NCBI GenBank assembly: GCA_965644295.1
Contig: CBFFRP010000432.1
Location: forward strand, 310,001 to 374,000
Source of the DNA: Paraphysomonas bandaiensis
Taxonomy: Eukaryota > Chrysophyceae
Direction: 5' to 3'
Length of the DNA stretch: 64,000 nt
Shown here: positions 47,301-60,269 of the stretch, in pieces
How positions within the stretch are numbered: position 1 is the stretch's first letter
Layout: the number at the start of each line of letters is the position of its first letter
Notes under the pieces: generated by a model
Database searches by the model: none
What the model saw: only the letters and a program-made list of their open reading frames with translations
Told to the model about the DNA's origin: nothing
Made by a program: the position numbers and the translations under genes

Positions 47301-49514
47301 GGAGCTGCCGCATAAGTTTGCTCAGCATCAGGCGTACAAGTGGCATTACATGCACAGTGTCATAGTGAGCTACGCGAGCAAATACCGACATTGCCGCCGA
47401 TCGCACATCAAATGACTCATCATTCATTGCTTCAATCAAGCAGTGAACATTTTCCGAGTTGGATATAATGTGGTCTAACGAGGGGGGAAGTGACAAGAAC
47501 ACATGTACACGTATATGTTCCGACTCGTCTCCTACACCAAGCATAAGTAATCTGTCCATCACTTGGATGAGGTATTTTCCACCATCTGACGTGGTTTCTT
47601 CTACTGCCTCCACTACTTTACTCAGCACAGTCGCACAAGTCACAGCCGCGGCGTCACGTATTGCAGGATTGGAGTCATCTAAATATCTCACAACCCCTTC
47701 TCGCACAACGCGCAAGAGGCCCTCGCTCTCATGTTGGTAAGTGCTTTTACCGAAAGTGCTGCCTCTATCAAAGGTACCAGAAGTTCCTGCTAGACTCTGT
47801 AACGAAGTTGTTTCACGTGAACTATCCCGAAGACGAGTATCATTAAACTGGTTTGGCAAGAAGTCAAATGTAGCTAGCACTTGTAAAGATAGTACGAGCT
47901 CCTCGTCTGTCGACGGTTCTTCACCAACACCACGCTTCGAGGGGGCCTTCGAAAAGAATCCTCCTAATAGAGTAGAAGGAGGCGTGGAAGTTGAAGCTGT
48001 TCTGCGAACTGCAGTACTATTAGTCCTCCTTGAAGCCGGAGATGCCCAAGCGGTATCATCCCTCACTACAGAGTGATTCAGCAAAATATTCGTTATGTGA
48101 GACCGTAGTCGGACCTGCACTTGGCCCCGTATGTTCGGACTACTCTTCACAATTGCCTTTAAACTTTTAATAAGAGCAGATGTGAGACCACCTTGAAACA
48201 TCGCGTTGACTAGATCGCTATCCACATGTCCCCGGCCGGCTGGAGATGCACGTACCACCACACTCAAACAGTGCAGTGCCTCAACGCAAAAGGGTTCTTT
48301 GAAGCCTGCCCGGATCGCACTGAACACGTCATCAATGATCGCATTCACACCTTTCAATGCAGCCGCCATGGCCACAAGCAAATTTCCCAGCGCGATATAT
48401 GCGGTTGCTCTGTCCTTTTGAGCGTAGATCACATCCAGCATATGCCGTACAGAGTAGGAAAGAAAGTTCAGGGGGGAGGTGTACTGGTTCTGCTGGATAA
48501 AAGTTGCCTGTGAGAGTGAAGCAAGCTTTGGTATGAGCACTAGCACTTTCTGTCTGATATGGGGATCTTTATGGTCTTTTCTCTGCAATACATCCCAAAA
48601 CAGATCCTGGAGCTTCATGCTCACGTTCCTAACTGTTGTTAGCAGGTCATTTGGAGGAATCACAGAAGGAGCCAGTAGAGAATCGAAAATAAGCATTGCC
48701 CCATGAACTTTCTCTATGGCTGTTGAATTGAATCCTATCTCAGTCTCATGTAAGGCGAGGCGAATATATTCGTCCGTAGGCTCACGTTGCGACACCAGCA
48801 CAACAACTGCATTGAGGGACTCAGCAGCAGCTACTCTCACCATGACATTCTTGTCGAAAATAACATCCCATATAGCACTGAAAAAGTTTTTCCGTTTGGC
48901 ATATATTAGTGCTGGTGAGTTTAGTGCTAGCTGCTCTAGAATTAAAACACCGGAAAACTTGTGCGCATCCGAGCGTTGGTTACTTAGCCACTTGATAGCG
49001 TTAGCCACATAAAAATCTTGAAGAAACTCTATCTCAGTTGTTGATGCAACTCGGGCTAAATGACCTATTGAATCAGCGGCTTTACGAAGAACAATTCCAG
49101 TGGTTTCAATATTTTGCTTATCATTCTCTAGCACTTTCCTCAACTGGTTCGCGATTTCAATGCGTCTTTCCGGCATAATTTCATCATTCACATCCAATAA
49201 ACAGTCCAACACAACCAGCCCAACTACACGATACTGGCTATCTCTGATGTCATAGTTCAGAAGATTAATACCACTATCTACCATCCTAGAGATAAGGTTA
49301 CTAAACATTTGAGAGGGAAGATTCTGGGCTTGATCTTCAATCGCTTGTAGCATTTTACGAGATACATCCGCAGTTGGCTCCTCCTCATAATAGAGCCTGC
49401 GGGGAATAAACAATAACGATAAAACAATTAAATTCATATAAATATATTCATTCTATAAACTACTTACATATCCACATACTTCTCAAGGAAATGATGAACA
49501 TGTGGTCCTGACAT
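41364..49514 (-). CDS. TOR: TOR (target of rapamycin) serine/threonine protein kinase, complete
   Basis: Five exons (49514-49468, 49396-44266, 44211-41992, 41911-41577, 41526-41364) join to 2631 residues (human mTOR 2549). The N-terminal half is HEAT repeats, for example [20 protein letters not shown] and [23 protein letters not shown] domain follows, then FRB from 2064 ([18 protein letters not shown]) to about 2179. In the kinase domain are [19 protein letters not shown] at about 2249, [11 protein letters not shown] at about 2401, and [11 protein letters not shown] around 2421. FATC ends the protein with the canonical [13 protein letters not shown]. All catalytic residues are present. TOR couples nutrients to growth in TORC1/TORC2. 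The insertion between human positions near 2065 and 2070 in FRB is about 25-30 residues and acidic (YGEDDIEDG). It is divergent from the Sel1 gene. Confidence 0.97.
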
Positions 49515-50083
49515 ACTGTAGAGATATTAAAATATGCAATCAAATAAAGTTTTAATAATATAAATTCCTTGATATCCTCATATGCCTATGATTTAAATAG
49601 TAATCATATCGTAATAAATCTCAGTTGTAATGTATACAATACAATCTATAGATACATTCAATGATCAAATACTAGAAGTTGATATGATCTGAAGTGGAAG
49701 TGATGCAATGATCATGTGATGATCGTATTAATGTATAGGGAGTTGGGGGGTATCCTGACACTCATAAGCAGCTTTTTGGCTATCACTTCGACTTCATTTT
49801 TTCATATGAGGGATGTAGATTTGATAATACGTACCTGTAATACTGTTTTGTATTTTGAGCTATAAAAAGAGCACTTCGTCAATATTTCAAATAGTGTTGA
49901 GCTAAAAACATACCCACTTATCTAGAAATAGGGGTTTTTCCATATCTCTGTACTGGAAATACGTAGAAAACGGTTTAGTGCTGAATGTGGAACATTGTGC
50001 TATTAACGTCTCATGCTTGCGCATAACACTCACGATAATTACACCTCTACCATATAATCTTATGCATGTGCTGTAGTGTACAC
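49515..50083. promoter_or_regulatory. shared divergent upstream region, TOR / Sel1 gene
   Basis: A 569-bp space separates the TOR and Sel1-protein start codons, so both promoters must lie here. It is AT-rich. No consensus element was recognised and no extra gene is evident. Confidence 0.45.
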
Positions 50084-51268
50084 ATGTTTCGAGTGTCATG
50101 TTTCTTAGTGGCATTTATATTGCATATCAGTAATATTGAGTCCTATCCAGGCCACACTGATAACATTGAAATCGATTTCGGAGCCGCACAAGGACTCAAC
50201 AGCTCCACCCACATATCTCAGGATGCATTACAAAGGATTATTAGCGGTGCTGAGAATGGAAATAAAGGTACATACCACTCAAAACAATAAACAATTGCTT
50301 CTCGTTGTGGCCTTTACTGCTGATGTTTTCATAGATTTAATCATTGGCATTTTTGTTCAGATAATCTGTACTTTTTGGGCCTATTGAAATTATATGGAAA
50401 TACAATTTCAAAAGATGTTAAAGGTGCTGCGGATAAGTTTCAAAAGGCAGCTCTTTTGGGTCATGCGGATGCTCAAACTGCGTTGGGTACAATGAAGCTG
50501 AAGGGTATAGGTAATATATACTTTCGGACTGTATTGTGTATTGCTGCCCGTAGTTGAATCATTAATAACATGTTTATTGCTTTTCTGTAGGCGTAAAACA
50601 GGACTACGTTGGTGCCTTGTCTTTATTTCGAAAGGCGGCCGAACAGAGTAATGCGAATGGCCAGTGGCTTCTTGGAAGGTTTTTCGTCATAATGTTAAAA
50701 GAGTTATGCTTTTATGCCGTTCCTTTTTAGGATGTTAATGGAAGGAAAGGGAGTACCAGTGCCTAATCACGTGGAAGCTTTCGTTTATGTTAGTAGGGCG
50801 GCCGCTAACCACGTCCCACAGGCTGAGCACCTTTTAGGGGTGATGTACGAATATGGACTTGGCGCCAAACAAGACTTTGAGAAGGCTGCTGAGTATTATC
50901 GCCGAGCTGCTGAGCAGAGATATATAGAGAGCATGTATCATCTTGCCCTGATGTATATATTTGGTCGAGGGGTCGATATGAATTATCCGAGAGCCTTGAC
51001 ACTACTTGAAACTGGTGCTGTAGCTGATCACGCACCGTCCTGCTACTATATGGGAATAATGAAAACCTATGGATATGGAACAATTATAGATTATTTTGAG
51101 GCAGCACACTGGTTTGAGAAGGCCGCAGCACTTGATGACGATCGGGTTTCCCAAGAAGCAGCCGAAATTGCCGAAGAAATAAACTCACTTCTACAAGAGG
51201 CTGATGATTATAACAATAAAGTCATAGATGAATTCCGGATGAAGGAAGAAAGGTCAATGGGCTTGTAG
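50084..51268 (+). CDS. Sel1-repeat protein, secretory
   Basis: Four exons (50084-50267, 50361-50510, 50591-50678, 50731-51268), 319 residues. The start at 50084 directly precedes a signal peptide (MFRVSCFLVAFILHISNIES); a longer frame begins 18 bases upstream. From about residue 60 the protein is a string of Sel1-like repeats: GAADKFQKAALLGHADAQTA LG, GALSLFRKAAEQSNANGQWL, FVYVSRAAANHVPQAEHLLG, KAAEYYRRAAEQRYIESMYH and AHWFEKAAALDDDRVSQEAA. The C-terminus is acidic and helical. SEL1L/Hrd3 proteins of the ER-associated degradation ligase carry such repeats behind a signal peptide, but this one is much shorter and lacks a visible membrane anchor, so a lumenal adaptor role is only inferred. Confidence 0.88.
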
Positions 51269-51801
51269 AAGCAGAAGTTGCGACCCGACAATAGTTAGTA
51301 GTGGAGGATATTTTGACTATATTTCTTTCTTCTGGAAGACGTGATATTATGGGACTCGTAAAAATTGATGCTGGATAGTGACGTAGCAGTGGATGTATTA
51401 TATACTGTTTTAGAAGTGGAATTTGAGCGTAAATAAGGCGTTTGTGTTGATGTATTGGATATTATTCGATTGTGAAGTATACGCTTCTGAATATATGTCG
51501 ACGTCACTTCGTACAGCCGTCTGCCAAATTATGTAATAGCACACTTATATTAGCTCGAAGCGGCACAGAATAATAATCCGAGCTAGATTCGAAGCCACAA
51601 TAATTTATGTATCGATATCGTTTTCATTGTCTTCATAAAATATTCCAGCAGTCACACTATATTACCCGTGCAAAGTAAGAAGATATAATGTAATTTTATC
51701 CTTGTCGTAAAAATAGATGTAATGGTGCATAATTATATTTACATTTACTCATTTTGAACATCCAAATATATATCAATATTTGTAAATATCGCCAAAACAT
51801 T
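51269..51801. other. convergent intergenic, nothing recognised
   Basis: AT-rich space between the 3' ends of the Sel1 and Omp85 genes. No gene was supported. Confidence 0.4.
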
Positions 51802-53804
51802 CTACAAGCTTCCAGATATATCAGGCCCAATAGATATCCTACAATCTGTCAGCTTGTCGCCCGCCGACCATGACACCTCGACTCTGACACCGCCAAGTCT
51901 ATAGAGCACGTAAAAATAAAATCGACTAGGGAAATACGTCATCATGACTTACGCCATTGAAACACCATACGATCCTATGAACTGTATGCTCTCAGTGTTC
52001 TTCACGTCCCATCCAGACTGACTGATGGCGCAGCCATCAACGAAAACTCCGGGAAGTACCAGCTGATAAGGCCATTTCACATACATGTCACCCTGTCCAA
52101 TGACAGTGAAAAATACGATAGGCGTACAACCGTAGTCTTACCTTCACTGAGGCAATAGCCGGAACCAGCCCATTCACAGTGCTGTTTGCTAGCATTCTGA
52201 TGATATGTCGATCTCGTAGTGCAACGTAGTGATGACTAGGCACACAACCATCCCCCCATGCACTTCATATATTAGAGTTGTTAAAGCCAGAAGGATAAGA
52301 TTAAACATGCATGCCATTTACCCGTGAGCATCTGCACGCACCGAGCCGGCTAGATAAACCCTATCTTCTGCCAACTCTTCCCCACTCCAGCCACTCAAAG
52401 CAAAAAGTGGGGTGCGTAGTGCCACATCTACAGTATGGAATATTCCATCCTCACTGTTGCCTGTACATAACAAAGGTATCAGTCAGTGTTTAGAGAGACT
52501 GCGGACACACACATTTATATAAACTTAATGAGAACAAATATGCAGATACTACACTTAACGGGCTCTCACCTGTATCGCAAGTGATCGATCCATATGCAAC
52601 CTACTCATATAAATATTGATCTAGGATATAACCACATACAGTGCACAAAGCACCTTGGATGTAAGAAGTAGTCGCGATACTAATCCTTTCATATCGGCTG
52701 CAAGATCGAGTTTCGGTGAAGGAACTACTGGGGCGGAACTTCCTTGAATCCAATTACTATTCAGAGCACGGCGAAAAGAAACAAGCACCGGAGACGCGGA
52801 TGATGGCATGACAGAAGATACGTAAGGTTCTACACTCATACGTACCCCATGCGACGTGCCCTGGTATAACCTGTGATGAAAACGTAAGTGGAGATAGAAT
52901 AGATTTAATTCTACACCCACAAACGTATCAGTGCAAATTACCTAGTGGACCGCATCCACAGACGATGTCTAAAAGATGTCTCAAACGGATGATTACGCAT
53001 CTGTCGTGATCTGCACCCATCAGCTGCTTCTTCCGCAGACAAGCCCACGGATAAGAATCCCGTCTTCCCTATTTCTCGTCCTCTCCACTCACATTCAACA
53101 AGGGGCATGAGGCCAGAAAGAAACGTACTATTTCCTTGATTATGATTGATTGGGCTTTTTATCATACCAATACGCCAATTGAGACCCTCACCGAGACCTC
53201 TAAAGTTAATATCCCGCACACGAACCTGAATGATATATCAAAATGACATAAACTAATTAAAGATACTTACTCCACCAGTTACAGTAGTACCGCTTGATGA
53301 AGGGCTAATCATAATATCAGGCATCACTTGCACGCTTTGCAGCTCGTCTACGTCGATATCCACGCCAGGCCCAGCGGGTGAAAACCACGACCTCCTATTC
53401 ATTGTCACGTTTGCAAACAAACCACTATCAGTCAAAGATTCCAGTTTTTTCTTTCCCTGAATGAGATCCCTGCATATTAGTTTAGCGTATATCTGTATAG
53501 TAATATCGTGTCGCACTTAGAGGGGTCATCACCAAAGAGCTCACGGAACAATGCGATATTAGTGCGAGGACTTTTCCTGGACACACATAAACGTCACTCA
53601 GCAGTGTGTCAGGGTTTAATGTGACCTCTTCATGAGCCGTGATGCAAAGTACCCTTTGCTATTATACGGTCTAATGTTTATTCGACATAACTCGCTTTGA
53701 GTGTTGGATAAACGGCTTATAAATTGTGTATAAGATGAAAAATATCGACGAGCGTTAACTATACTATAAAACATAAACAACAACAGGAATTTCATTATAA
53801 TCAT
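51802..53804 (-). CDS. Omp85/BamA-superfamily outer-membrane beta-barrel protein
   Basis: About ten exons, about 490 residues. A strongly hydrophobic N-terminus (MIIMKFLLLFMFYSIVNA) reads as a signal peptide, followed by a basic Ser/Tyr/Arg-rich stretch (RRYFSSYTQFISRL) of transit-peptide character. Then a short POTRA-like region and alternating beta strands: VRVRDINFRGLGEGLNWRIG, TGFLSVGLS, LYQGTSHGVRMSVEPYVSSV and DGIFHTVDVALRTPLFAL. The family LGG-SVRG region is represented by VYLAGSVRADAHG, and the end is a strand-rich FIGSYGVSMALGGVRVEVSW. Omp85 proteins insert or translocate barrel proteins in outer membranes of mitochondria (Sam50) or plastids (OEP80/Toc75). Length suits Sam50, while the signal-plus-transit N-terminus would suit a secondary plastid. 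Which organelle is unresolved. Confidence 0.75.
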
Positions 53805-54261
53805 ATCTATATAAGAGAATATTCCTCTCCGAGCACTGATATCTACTTGTTTGGTATCAATGTGGTGCTCGGATGGTAGTATTGCATCAACTATTTGGAT
53901 TCTTTAAACTATTGACTCCATAAGCTGCTGCTGCACATCTAGTGTATATATAGTGCTAGAAACCCCCACTTTTATATAGCTTGTCAATTCATAGACCATA
54001 AAAACTGCACTTTGGTGGTAAAAAATACTCTGATTTTTCAATATTGTGGATCATAATGTACAGTACATACTGCTGTAGATGTCTATGGAGTATATGGGCT
54101 GCTGTGTACAATGATGAGATGCATGAGGTCTAGAGGTGTGTGTTAACACAGGCATATATTCATACTCAGCAACCATAAATATAGAGGTGTATTGTATTCA
54201 TATAGGAAGCTAAGCTATTTCTATTAGGGATTATTAAATTACTATAGTGACTCAAAAAGAA
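53805..54261. promoter_or_regulatory. divergent upstream region, Omp85 / NAA38
   Basis: A 457-bp AT-rich space between head-to-head start codons. No specific element was recognised. Confidence 0.4.
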
Positions 54262-54669
54262 ATGGATGAAATACAAGAGCTATTCGGTCGAACAGTTCGA
54301 GTCAAGGTGGTGGACGGCAGAGTAATCGATGGAGATTTACAGGTTATATCTTTATATTTTATATTGAAAGAAGTGTTCTGAATATTATTTTGTTCAGGCT
54401 ATTGATAAAGATATGACAATAGGTAACTGATTTCATCTTTCACAGAGTTGTCCGTTAATTCATATATTTGCTGCGTATTGATACCACAGTGGTAGATTCT
54501 GCGAAAGAATATCACGGAATAAGTGATGGTTAGATATACTCTTTTAAAGTGTTTTCATAATTTAGTTTTATGGGCAGTTAACTTCGTGGAATCATCGGGT
54601 TTGGTACGACATATTGGGATGGCTATTATTCCAGGACGCACTGTAGAATCAATCTATTTAAAAAAGTGA
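54262..54669 (+). CDS. NAA38: LSm-fold NatC auxiliary subunit NAA38 (LSMD1)
   Basis: A tiny protein of 79 residues built from four exons joined at perfect GT-AG sites: MDEIQELFGRTVRVKVVDGR, then VIDGDLQ, AIDKDMTI, VVDSAKEYHGISD and SSGLVRHIGMAIIPGRTVES. The order matches the NAA38/LSMD1 Sm fold: RVKVVDGR-x-DG-L-D-D-NIVL followed by a GLVMVPG-type block, here GMAIIPGRTV. NAA38 is the auxiliary subunit of the NatC N-terminal acetyltransferase with NAA30 and NAA35. A canonical LSm or Sm ring subunit is the alternative, but the missing Sm2 RGN/GDN box and the MAIIPG tail favour NAA38. Introns fall at phases 0, 1 and 1. Confidence 0.8.
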
Positions 54670-55143
54670 AATGTTGATGATGATGTGTAATTCTATTTAT
54701 TATATAATAAGAAATGCAGTAAATGTTGGTGATTGGAAGTCGTAACTAGTTGGCCGGTTAGTTTTTCACATTCAAACAAACATGCACTATATATCTCTAC
54801 ACTGTAGAGAATGGAGAAAGAAAGTATCCAATGTTTTGTTGAGAGATACTTATACTTATAAAGATATCAGTATCAAAATTAATGCAAAAGGAGATTGATC
54901 ATGAGTGACATCGTAGCATTATAGTTATTATAGCGTATCGTACGCATATATTTAAAGGTGATGACTACGAAAAAGCACAAAGACGAAAGAATTCTGTCCT
55001 GATTTAATGATGACAACTAAATATTCCGTCCATACATCATACATATATATTGACCGTTGTGCCACATATGTTTGGTCGCTATCACAGATGCCATTTCGCA
55101 TTAATTACAAACAGTGCAAAAACAGTTCAACAAAAAACTTCAT
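54670..55143. other. convergent intergenic, nothing recognised
   Basis: AT-rich space between the 3' ends of NAA38 and the LRR-protein gene. Confidence 0.4.
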
Positions 55144-56719
55144 TTAACTACGCCCGAATACTGCCTTCACCTATAAATGAATCAATTAATTGATAATAGT
55201 AATAACCTATAACCAACGTAGTACCTGTGCGGATACTTCTTCCGGTGTGGCGGACACAAAGTCTGGGGGGAAAATCTGGGATGCGTCTGCAGCCAGTCTA
55301 CTAAGATTGTTGAGCTCCCGTTTAGTTGCAAACCTCTCCTTCCGAAAAATAGCCGCTATTTCTCTGCCCCGCTCCTCTACCTAAGTTTAATTTACATTTT
55401 ACGTGTCTAATCAACAGCTATATAATCCAGTGTTACCTCTGCGGGAACTTGTTCAGGGTACATTTGCTGCATGACGGTGACTAGGTTTCGCACAGCGGAC
55501 TGCGATCGTTAACAAGTCGATTACATCTCCAAGTTATCACAGTATGAATTAAAATAATCACCTCTCGCTTATTTGTTAGTTCTTCTTGCAGATTGACAAT
55601 ATTGTTCCATATGACCTCACCGTTGGCATCATCCGCACTGGGAGGAAACACCTATATTATAGTTTAGCGGCAGCAAAATATGAATAATTCTTCTGACCTG
55701 TGTGGCGTATTTAACCAAAAATTGCATGTCCTCTAGCGTTGCAACATGCTTAAAAATCGAATGAATTACTGATTCAACTGTGGATCGTTCAATTCGATCA
55801 AAATATATATTTCTCAACTGGCAAAGAAAAACTATCAAATACGTAAAAAAACTCAAAAGTACGTACTTTAATCTCCACTTCAGCAGCCATACGGTCTCTC
55901 ATTGTATTGTCTCGCATTGTTAAGAATTTCTGCTTGCATTTGCGTATAGTCTGCCCCTCGCTATAAGAAGTGTAATAATTGCACAACTAAAAAAACTCAC
56001 ATTATCATCGATCGCGGCAAGAGTTTCTGGAAGAAGTTTATCTGCCCGCCTACTAAAGAGCTTAAATTCTTCAAGCTTTGTAAATTCTTTATTCAAGAGC
56101 TTCAGTCAAAATTACAATTAATACCTTAGTATAGAGAATAAGTGCATATTACCTCCACCATGCCTTCCACAATCGACAGTGACTGCGGGTTATCAGACTC
56201 CTTAACATACAATTCTCCCATCAGTTTTTCAACTGTAGCAGCCTTAATACACTTCCTTTCGTATATTTCATTGAAAATTTTCTTCAGTGTTGCAAGACCT
56301 GTACTGCCAGTTGTTTTAATATCATACTGAGCAAGTACATGTTCTGCAAATGGAGTGCTACTAAAGTCCAACTCGTACAATCTCTTCAAATTGCACACTT
56401 CGGCGGGTAATTCTACCAGATTAGTATACTTCAAATCTATTATTTCAAGTTTGGTACATAATTCAATCTCAAGTGGAAGTGTGGTGAGAGGATTAGCTTG
56501 AAGCCATAACTCACGGAGTTCAGAAAATTCACCAATAGACGGGGGAATTTCATGAATATTATTGCAACTCAAATCCAGCACCCGTAAGCATTGTAAGTCA
56601 GGACTCGATGCCAACAACTTCGGAGGAATTTGGGTCAAACGGATGTGACAAAGATGAATAGTCCCTGAATATTTACATTTCTTAATTTCATCTCTAACTT
56701 TCTTACTAATATCTGTCAT
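55144..56719 (-). CDS. leucine-rich-repeat protein with helical C-terminal domain
   Basis: About eight exons and about 410 residues. Residues 1-155 hold five to six LRRs of the SDS22/plant-like type: GTIHLCHIRLTQIPPKLL, LRVLDLSCNNIHEIPPSI, LRELWLQANPLTTLPLEI, LEIIDLKYTNLVELPAEV and LYELDFSSTPF. The C-terminal half is helical and charged (LLNKEFTKLEEFKLFSRRAD, GQTIRKCKQKFLTMRDNTMR, LVKYATQ), ending VKAVFGRS. There is no signal peptide, so it should be cytosolic. LRRs bind protein partners; the partner is unknown. The downstream exons were joined by frame-keeping GT-AG introns, one of them with two possible acceptors nine bases apart. No named family was recognised. Confidence 0.82.
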
Positions 56720-57535
56720 TTAAACTGCTATCTCGTAAATCCTCTCAACGAAACTACTTCGTCAACACCACCTTTGCTCGTTGAAATCTTATGATATATT
56801 TATACAATTACCAGTAATGATATAGCTGATATTAACTCAGTGGACCGTCAATACTGTGCTTTTCAATTAACAGGCAGGTACATATAAATGCACTCTGTGT
56901 ACAGTAAAGCCCGTACACAAGCAGCCAAACCTGAAACGTTTAATCCTACAATAACGGTAGTACGAATCAAATATTTTTCCAATGATATTATTGGTTATTA
57001 TCTCCCCGTATATCCTATAGAACCGGATTTCTAACCGTATACGGATATCTCTAATCCGTCTCGAATGATCAGGGAACAGGGTACAACCTTTTATAGCCAA
57101 TCATTTTTATATGATTTGTTAATCTGACAAAATTTACTTCGAACGTACTTAACTTGCAGCAAGATTTTTTTCCACCATAATTTCATACGAAATATACGTA
57201 CATCTGAACCACATCACACTGCATACCCTCCCATTGATCTCGTCTAGTTCAAGCACGCTCCTGGGTACTCCATATACATGTACCAGTCATGCTATACCAT
57301 CACAACTCCTCCATTATTCATATGGTTCATGATACTTACATGACATACACACAAGATAATCTATTACTCACTTATAATCAATGTATTCTTATGAGTCAAT
57401 CTCTCTATAAATCTTATAGTATCATTCAATAGTATTCATTCCTTTATAGTCTTGTAGTAACGAGAGAATTACTTCATATCACATTTTAATAAGATACCTT
57501 TACTACATATCGAGCTAGAGATAAGATAGCATATC
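56720..57535. promoter_or_regulatory. divergent upstream region, LRR protein / PiT transporter
   Basis: An 816-bp AT-rich region between head-to-head genes. No consensus regulatory element was recognised, and the open frames in it are not coding-like. Confidence 0.4.
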
Positions 57536-59624
57536 ATGACTACCGTTGAGTGCCAGACTGGTGTTTATGGTTTGTCAGACTATAGTCTATTGTATATACC
57601 TTTGACCGATTCTCAGATTGTGACTACAATGGGGCGGATGATTACAACGGCTGTGCTTCTTATAACATGAAGTACATCGACATGGAAGGAAATGTATGGA
57701 TAGTTATTCTAGGAGCCGCTGGTACGATACTAGTATGTTTTACTATTGATAACTTAAGGGGTGCGAACAGCAATGTGTGCAATGGCTTTTGGAGTCGGCG
57801 CCAATGATGCGGTATAATATAGTGGTTATATTTCTATGTGATAAGTATCTTTTATTCAGGCCAATGCTTGGGGAACAAGCGTCGGTTCTGGAGCTATATC
57901 TCTCCGTCACGCTTTGATTGTGGCTGGCATATTTGAAGTTCTTGGTGCTGTGACACTAGGTAATGTATTGTAGACTATGATCTTTTTTAAGATTACAATG
58001 CTACAGGATATGGTGTGTCTGCAAAACTCCAGCAAAGTGTATCTGACGTATCAGACGAGAACTGTTGGGCTTGTGGGTATTGTAATTCTGAAATAAGTGT
58101 ATTTCAGTTTGGAATGTTCGCATCTTTGATATCGACAGGATCGTTTCTACTGCTGGCTACTGCCACTCGTATTCCTGTATCAACCACTCACGCCGTCGTT
58201 GGTGCCATTGTTGGTATGACTATCTCTGCTACAGGGGGAAGTTGCGTGGACTGGGGTTTTAGCGGTGTGGGAGGCATTGTTGCTTCTTGGGTAATTTCAC
58301 CCATATTAGCTGGTGTCATTGCTATAGCGCTCTTCATTATGTGTGATTTGCTAGTGTTTAGTTCTGATCAGCCCACCACGCGGATTATATCTGCTCTTCC
58401 ATTTATTTTTTCGCTAGTCTGTCTTGTCATGGCCTACGTTATTTTGATCAAGAGCCAAGTAACCAAGGTTAGTACTTTGTAAGCCCCTCGTTTGGCGTAA
58501 CACTACCGCAGAATCTTCCAGTAGAATACCTTGTCACTATACCTTTTATAGCAATGGTGCTGGTATATGGTGTTGCCTATTATTTGGTGGTTCCAAGTGT
58601 AGCTTCCACAATGCCGTCCAAGGAAAATAGGGAGGATACTGAGGTTTGTGTTTGGCAACTACGATTGTAGCATATTTATTTCGCTTTAAGGAGGAACTGT
58701 CGAACACAAAAGTATCAGTAGCTGCCGACGTAGAAATGACGGAAGTTGAAACAGAGAATGTGTCAAACACTACTAATAACTGCGGCGACGATGTGTCAGT
58801 ACAAACTGACACCCATGGCGTCGAAGGCCAATATATGTGGGATAGAGCCGATGCGATGCATTGTTTTCGGTACCTACTTCTCTTCAATGCAGCATTGTTG
58901 AGTTATGCTCACGGTATAGACCGCAGTCTTTTAAGAAAGTTGATGATGATAATTTCATGAATGCAGGTGCCAATGATACTGCTAATAGCACAGCACCATT
59001 CAGGTAAGGGTTGAGTTTGCATACTTTAGGATTCATGTCATTTTGGTGTTAATAGTGCACTATACTCTGTGTATCGAAAAGGACTGGACAGCTGCGACGC
59101 CATTGGTACACAGGAGGTATGAAGTACATGTCATTGTTTGGAGTAATAATATTGCTTAGGTATGGGTCCTATTTCTCGCTGCTGCATTCGTTGCAATAGG
59201 AGTGTACAGCTTTGGAGAGAATGTAATACGTACTGTTGGTCAGGACCTCGCACATGTCGACTTTGCTAAGTATGTCACATTGATTTTTGCGAGGTGTCGC
59301 AGTTAATTGTATATAATTATACCCAGGGGATTCTGCATACAGTTTGCCACATGCATTACTGTATTGATAGCATCTGTGGCTGGTTTTCCCGTGTCATCAA
59401 CGCATTGTCAGGTACTAGATAACGGAGTGTTATCTATTAACTATACTTAAAGCTTCATCATATACCAGGTTGGTGCTGTAATTTTCCTGGGTATATGGTC
59501 AACCGGGCGGAACAGTGTGTCTTGGAATATGGTGTCACAGATACTTGGGGCGTGGGTTGTAACGGTACCGGTGGCCGGAATACTGTCAGCTGCACTCTTA
59601 GAAATGTTTAAACTAGGGCTGTGA
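57536..59624 (+). CDS. PiT-family (SLC20/PHO-4) sodium- or proton-coupled phosphate transporter
   Basis: About ten exons, over 500 residues, ending TGA at 59624. The two PiT signatures are present: near the N-terminus MAFGVGANDAANAWGTSVGS (split by an intron) and in the second half YAHGANDTANSTAPF. Between them are hydrophobic helices (FGMFASLISTGSFLLLATAT, TTHAVVGAIVGMTISATGG, VASWVISPILAGVIAIALF) and a large acidic/Thr-rich cytoplasmic loop (VAADVEMTEVETENVSN). The second repeat continues with VWVLFAAAFVAIGVYSFGEN and GFPVSSTHCQVGAVIFLG, ending in a final helix. PiT carriers import inorganic phosphate. The internal duplication is typical. Exon joins keep frame, though the first exon (MTTVECQTGVY) is short and the least certain. 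Confidence 0.94.
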
Positions 59625-60230
59625 CATGAAACTGTGTATTGTACTAAGATTTGACCACTACACTGTTTCTATTTTGTCATAGTGTCAACTAAAGTCTGTA
59701 ATATTCAGTCAAATTGATCAATGTGTGGCAAGTATTGTTTTCGATATACTCACTACGCATACAAATTTGTCTTTACGATGGTTACCTCTAACTTGTCCTC
59801 AAAGGGAATTAAACCAGTTTTTGAGAATAGAATAGAACAGTACTTATGAAAAAAGTCATCGCCATACATCTTGTGTATCACTTCGCCATATCACCATATC
59901 ATAATCATGAACAAGTATTATTGATAGAAAATGACATAACTGAACAAGGCTTTCACTCTATGCTGAGATTATAAATTATAAACATATATTTAAATAATTA
60001 TGATCAACATTACTTGTCATTCACAATCAATCGCAAAATTCATGTTGTATGTTGTCTAAGCTCTTAGATATATCACGATTTTATACGGATTATACGGTCA
60101 TTATATTTAAGTTTCACTGCACGATTGCTATCATAACAGTAGTTCTCATAATTCAGTTGACCACTTCTGTATTCTTCAATTAACAGTCATAATTCAAATA
60201 CGTGTGACCTACATCGTTTAATTGCTCTCA
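59625..60230. other. intergenic, nothing recognised
   Basis: AT-rich space downstream of PiT. No gene was supported before the copia relic. Confidence 0.4.
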
Positions 60231-60269
60231 AACAGCAAAACTCAACAAATGTTATATTAGGATCATTAC

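Noticed and set aside
45000-49000. Many plus-strand open frames opposite TOR
   Set aside because: They are shadows of the TOR coding strand, with no independent conserved motif.
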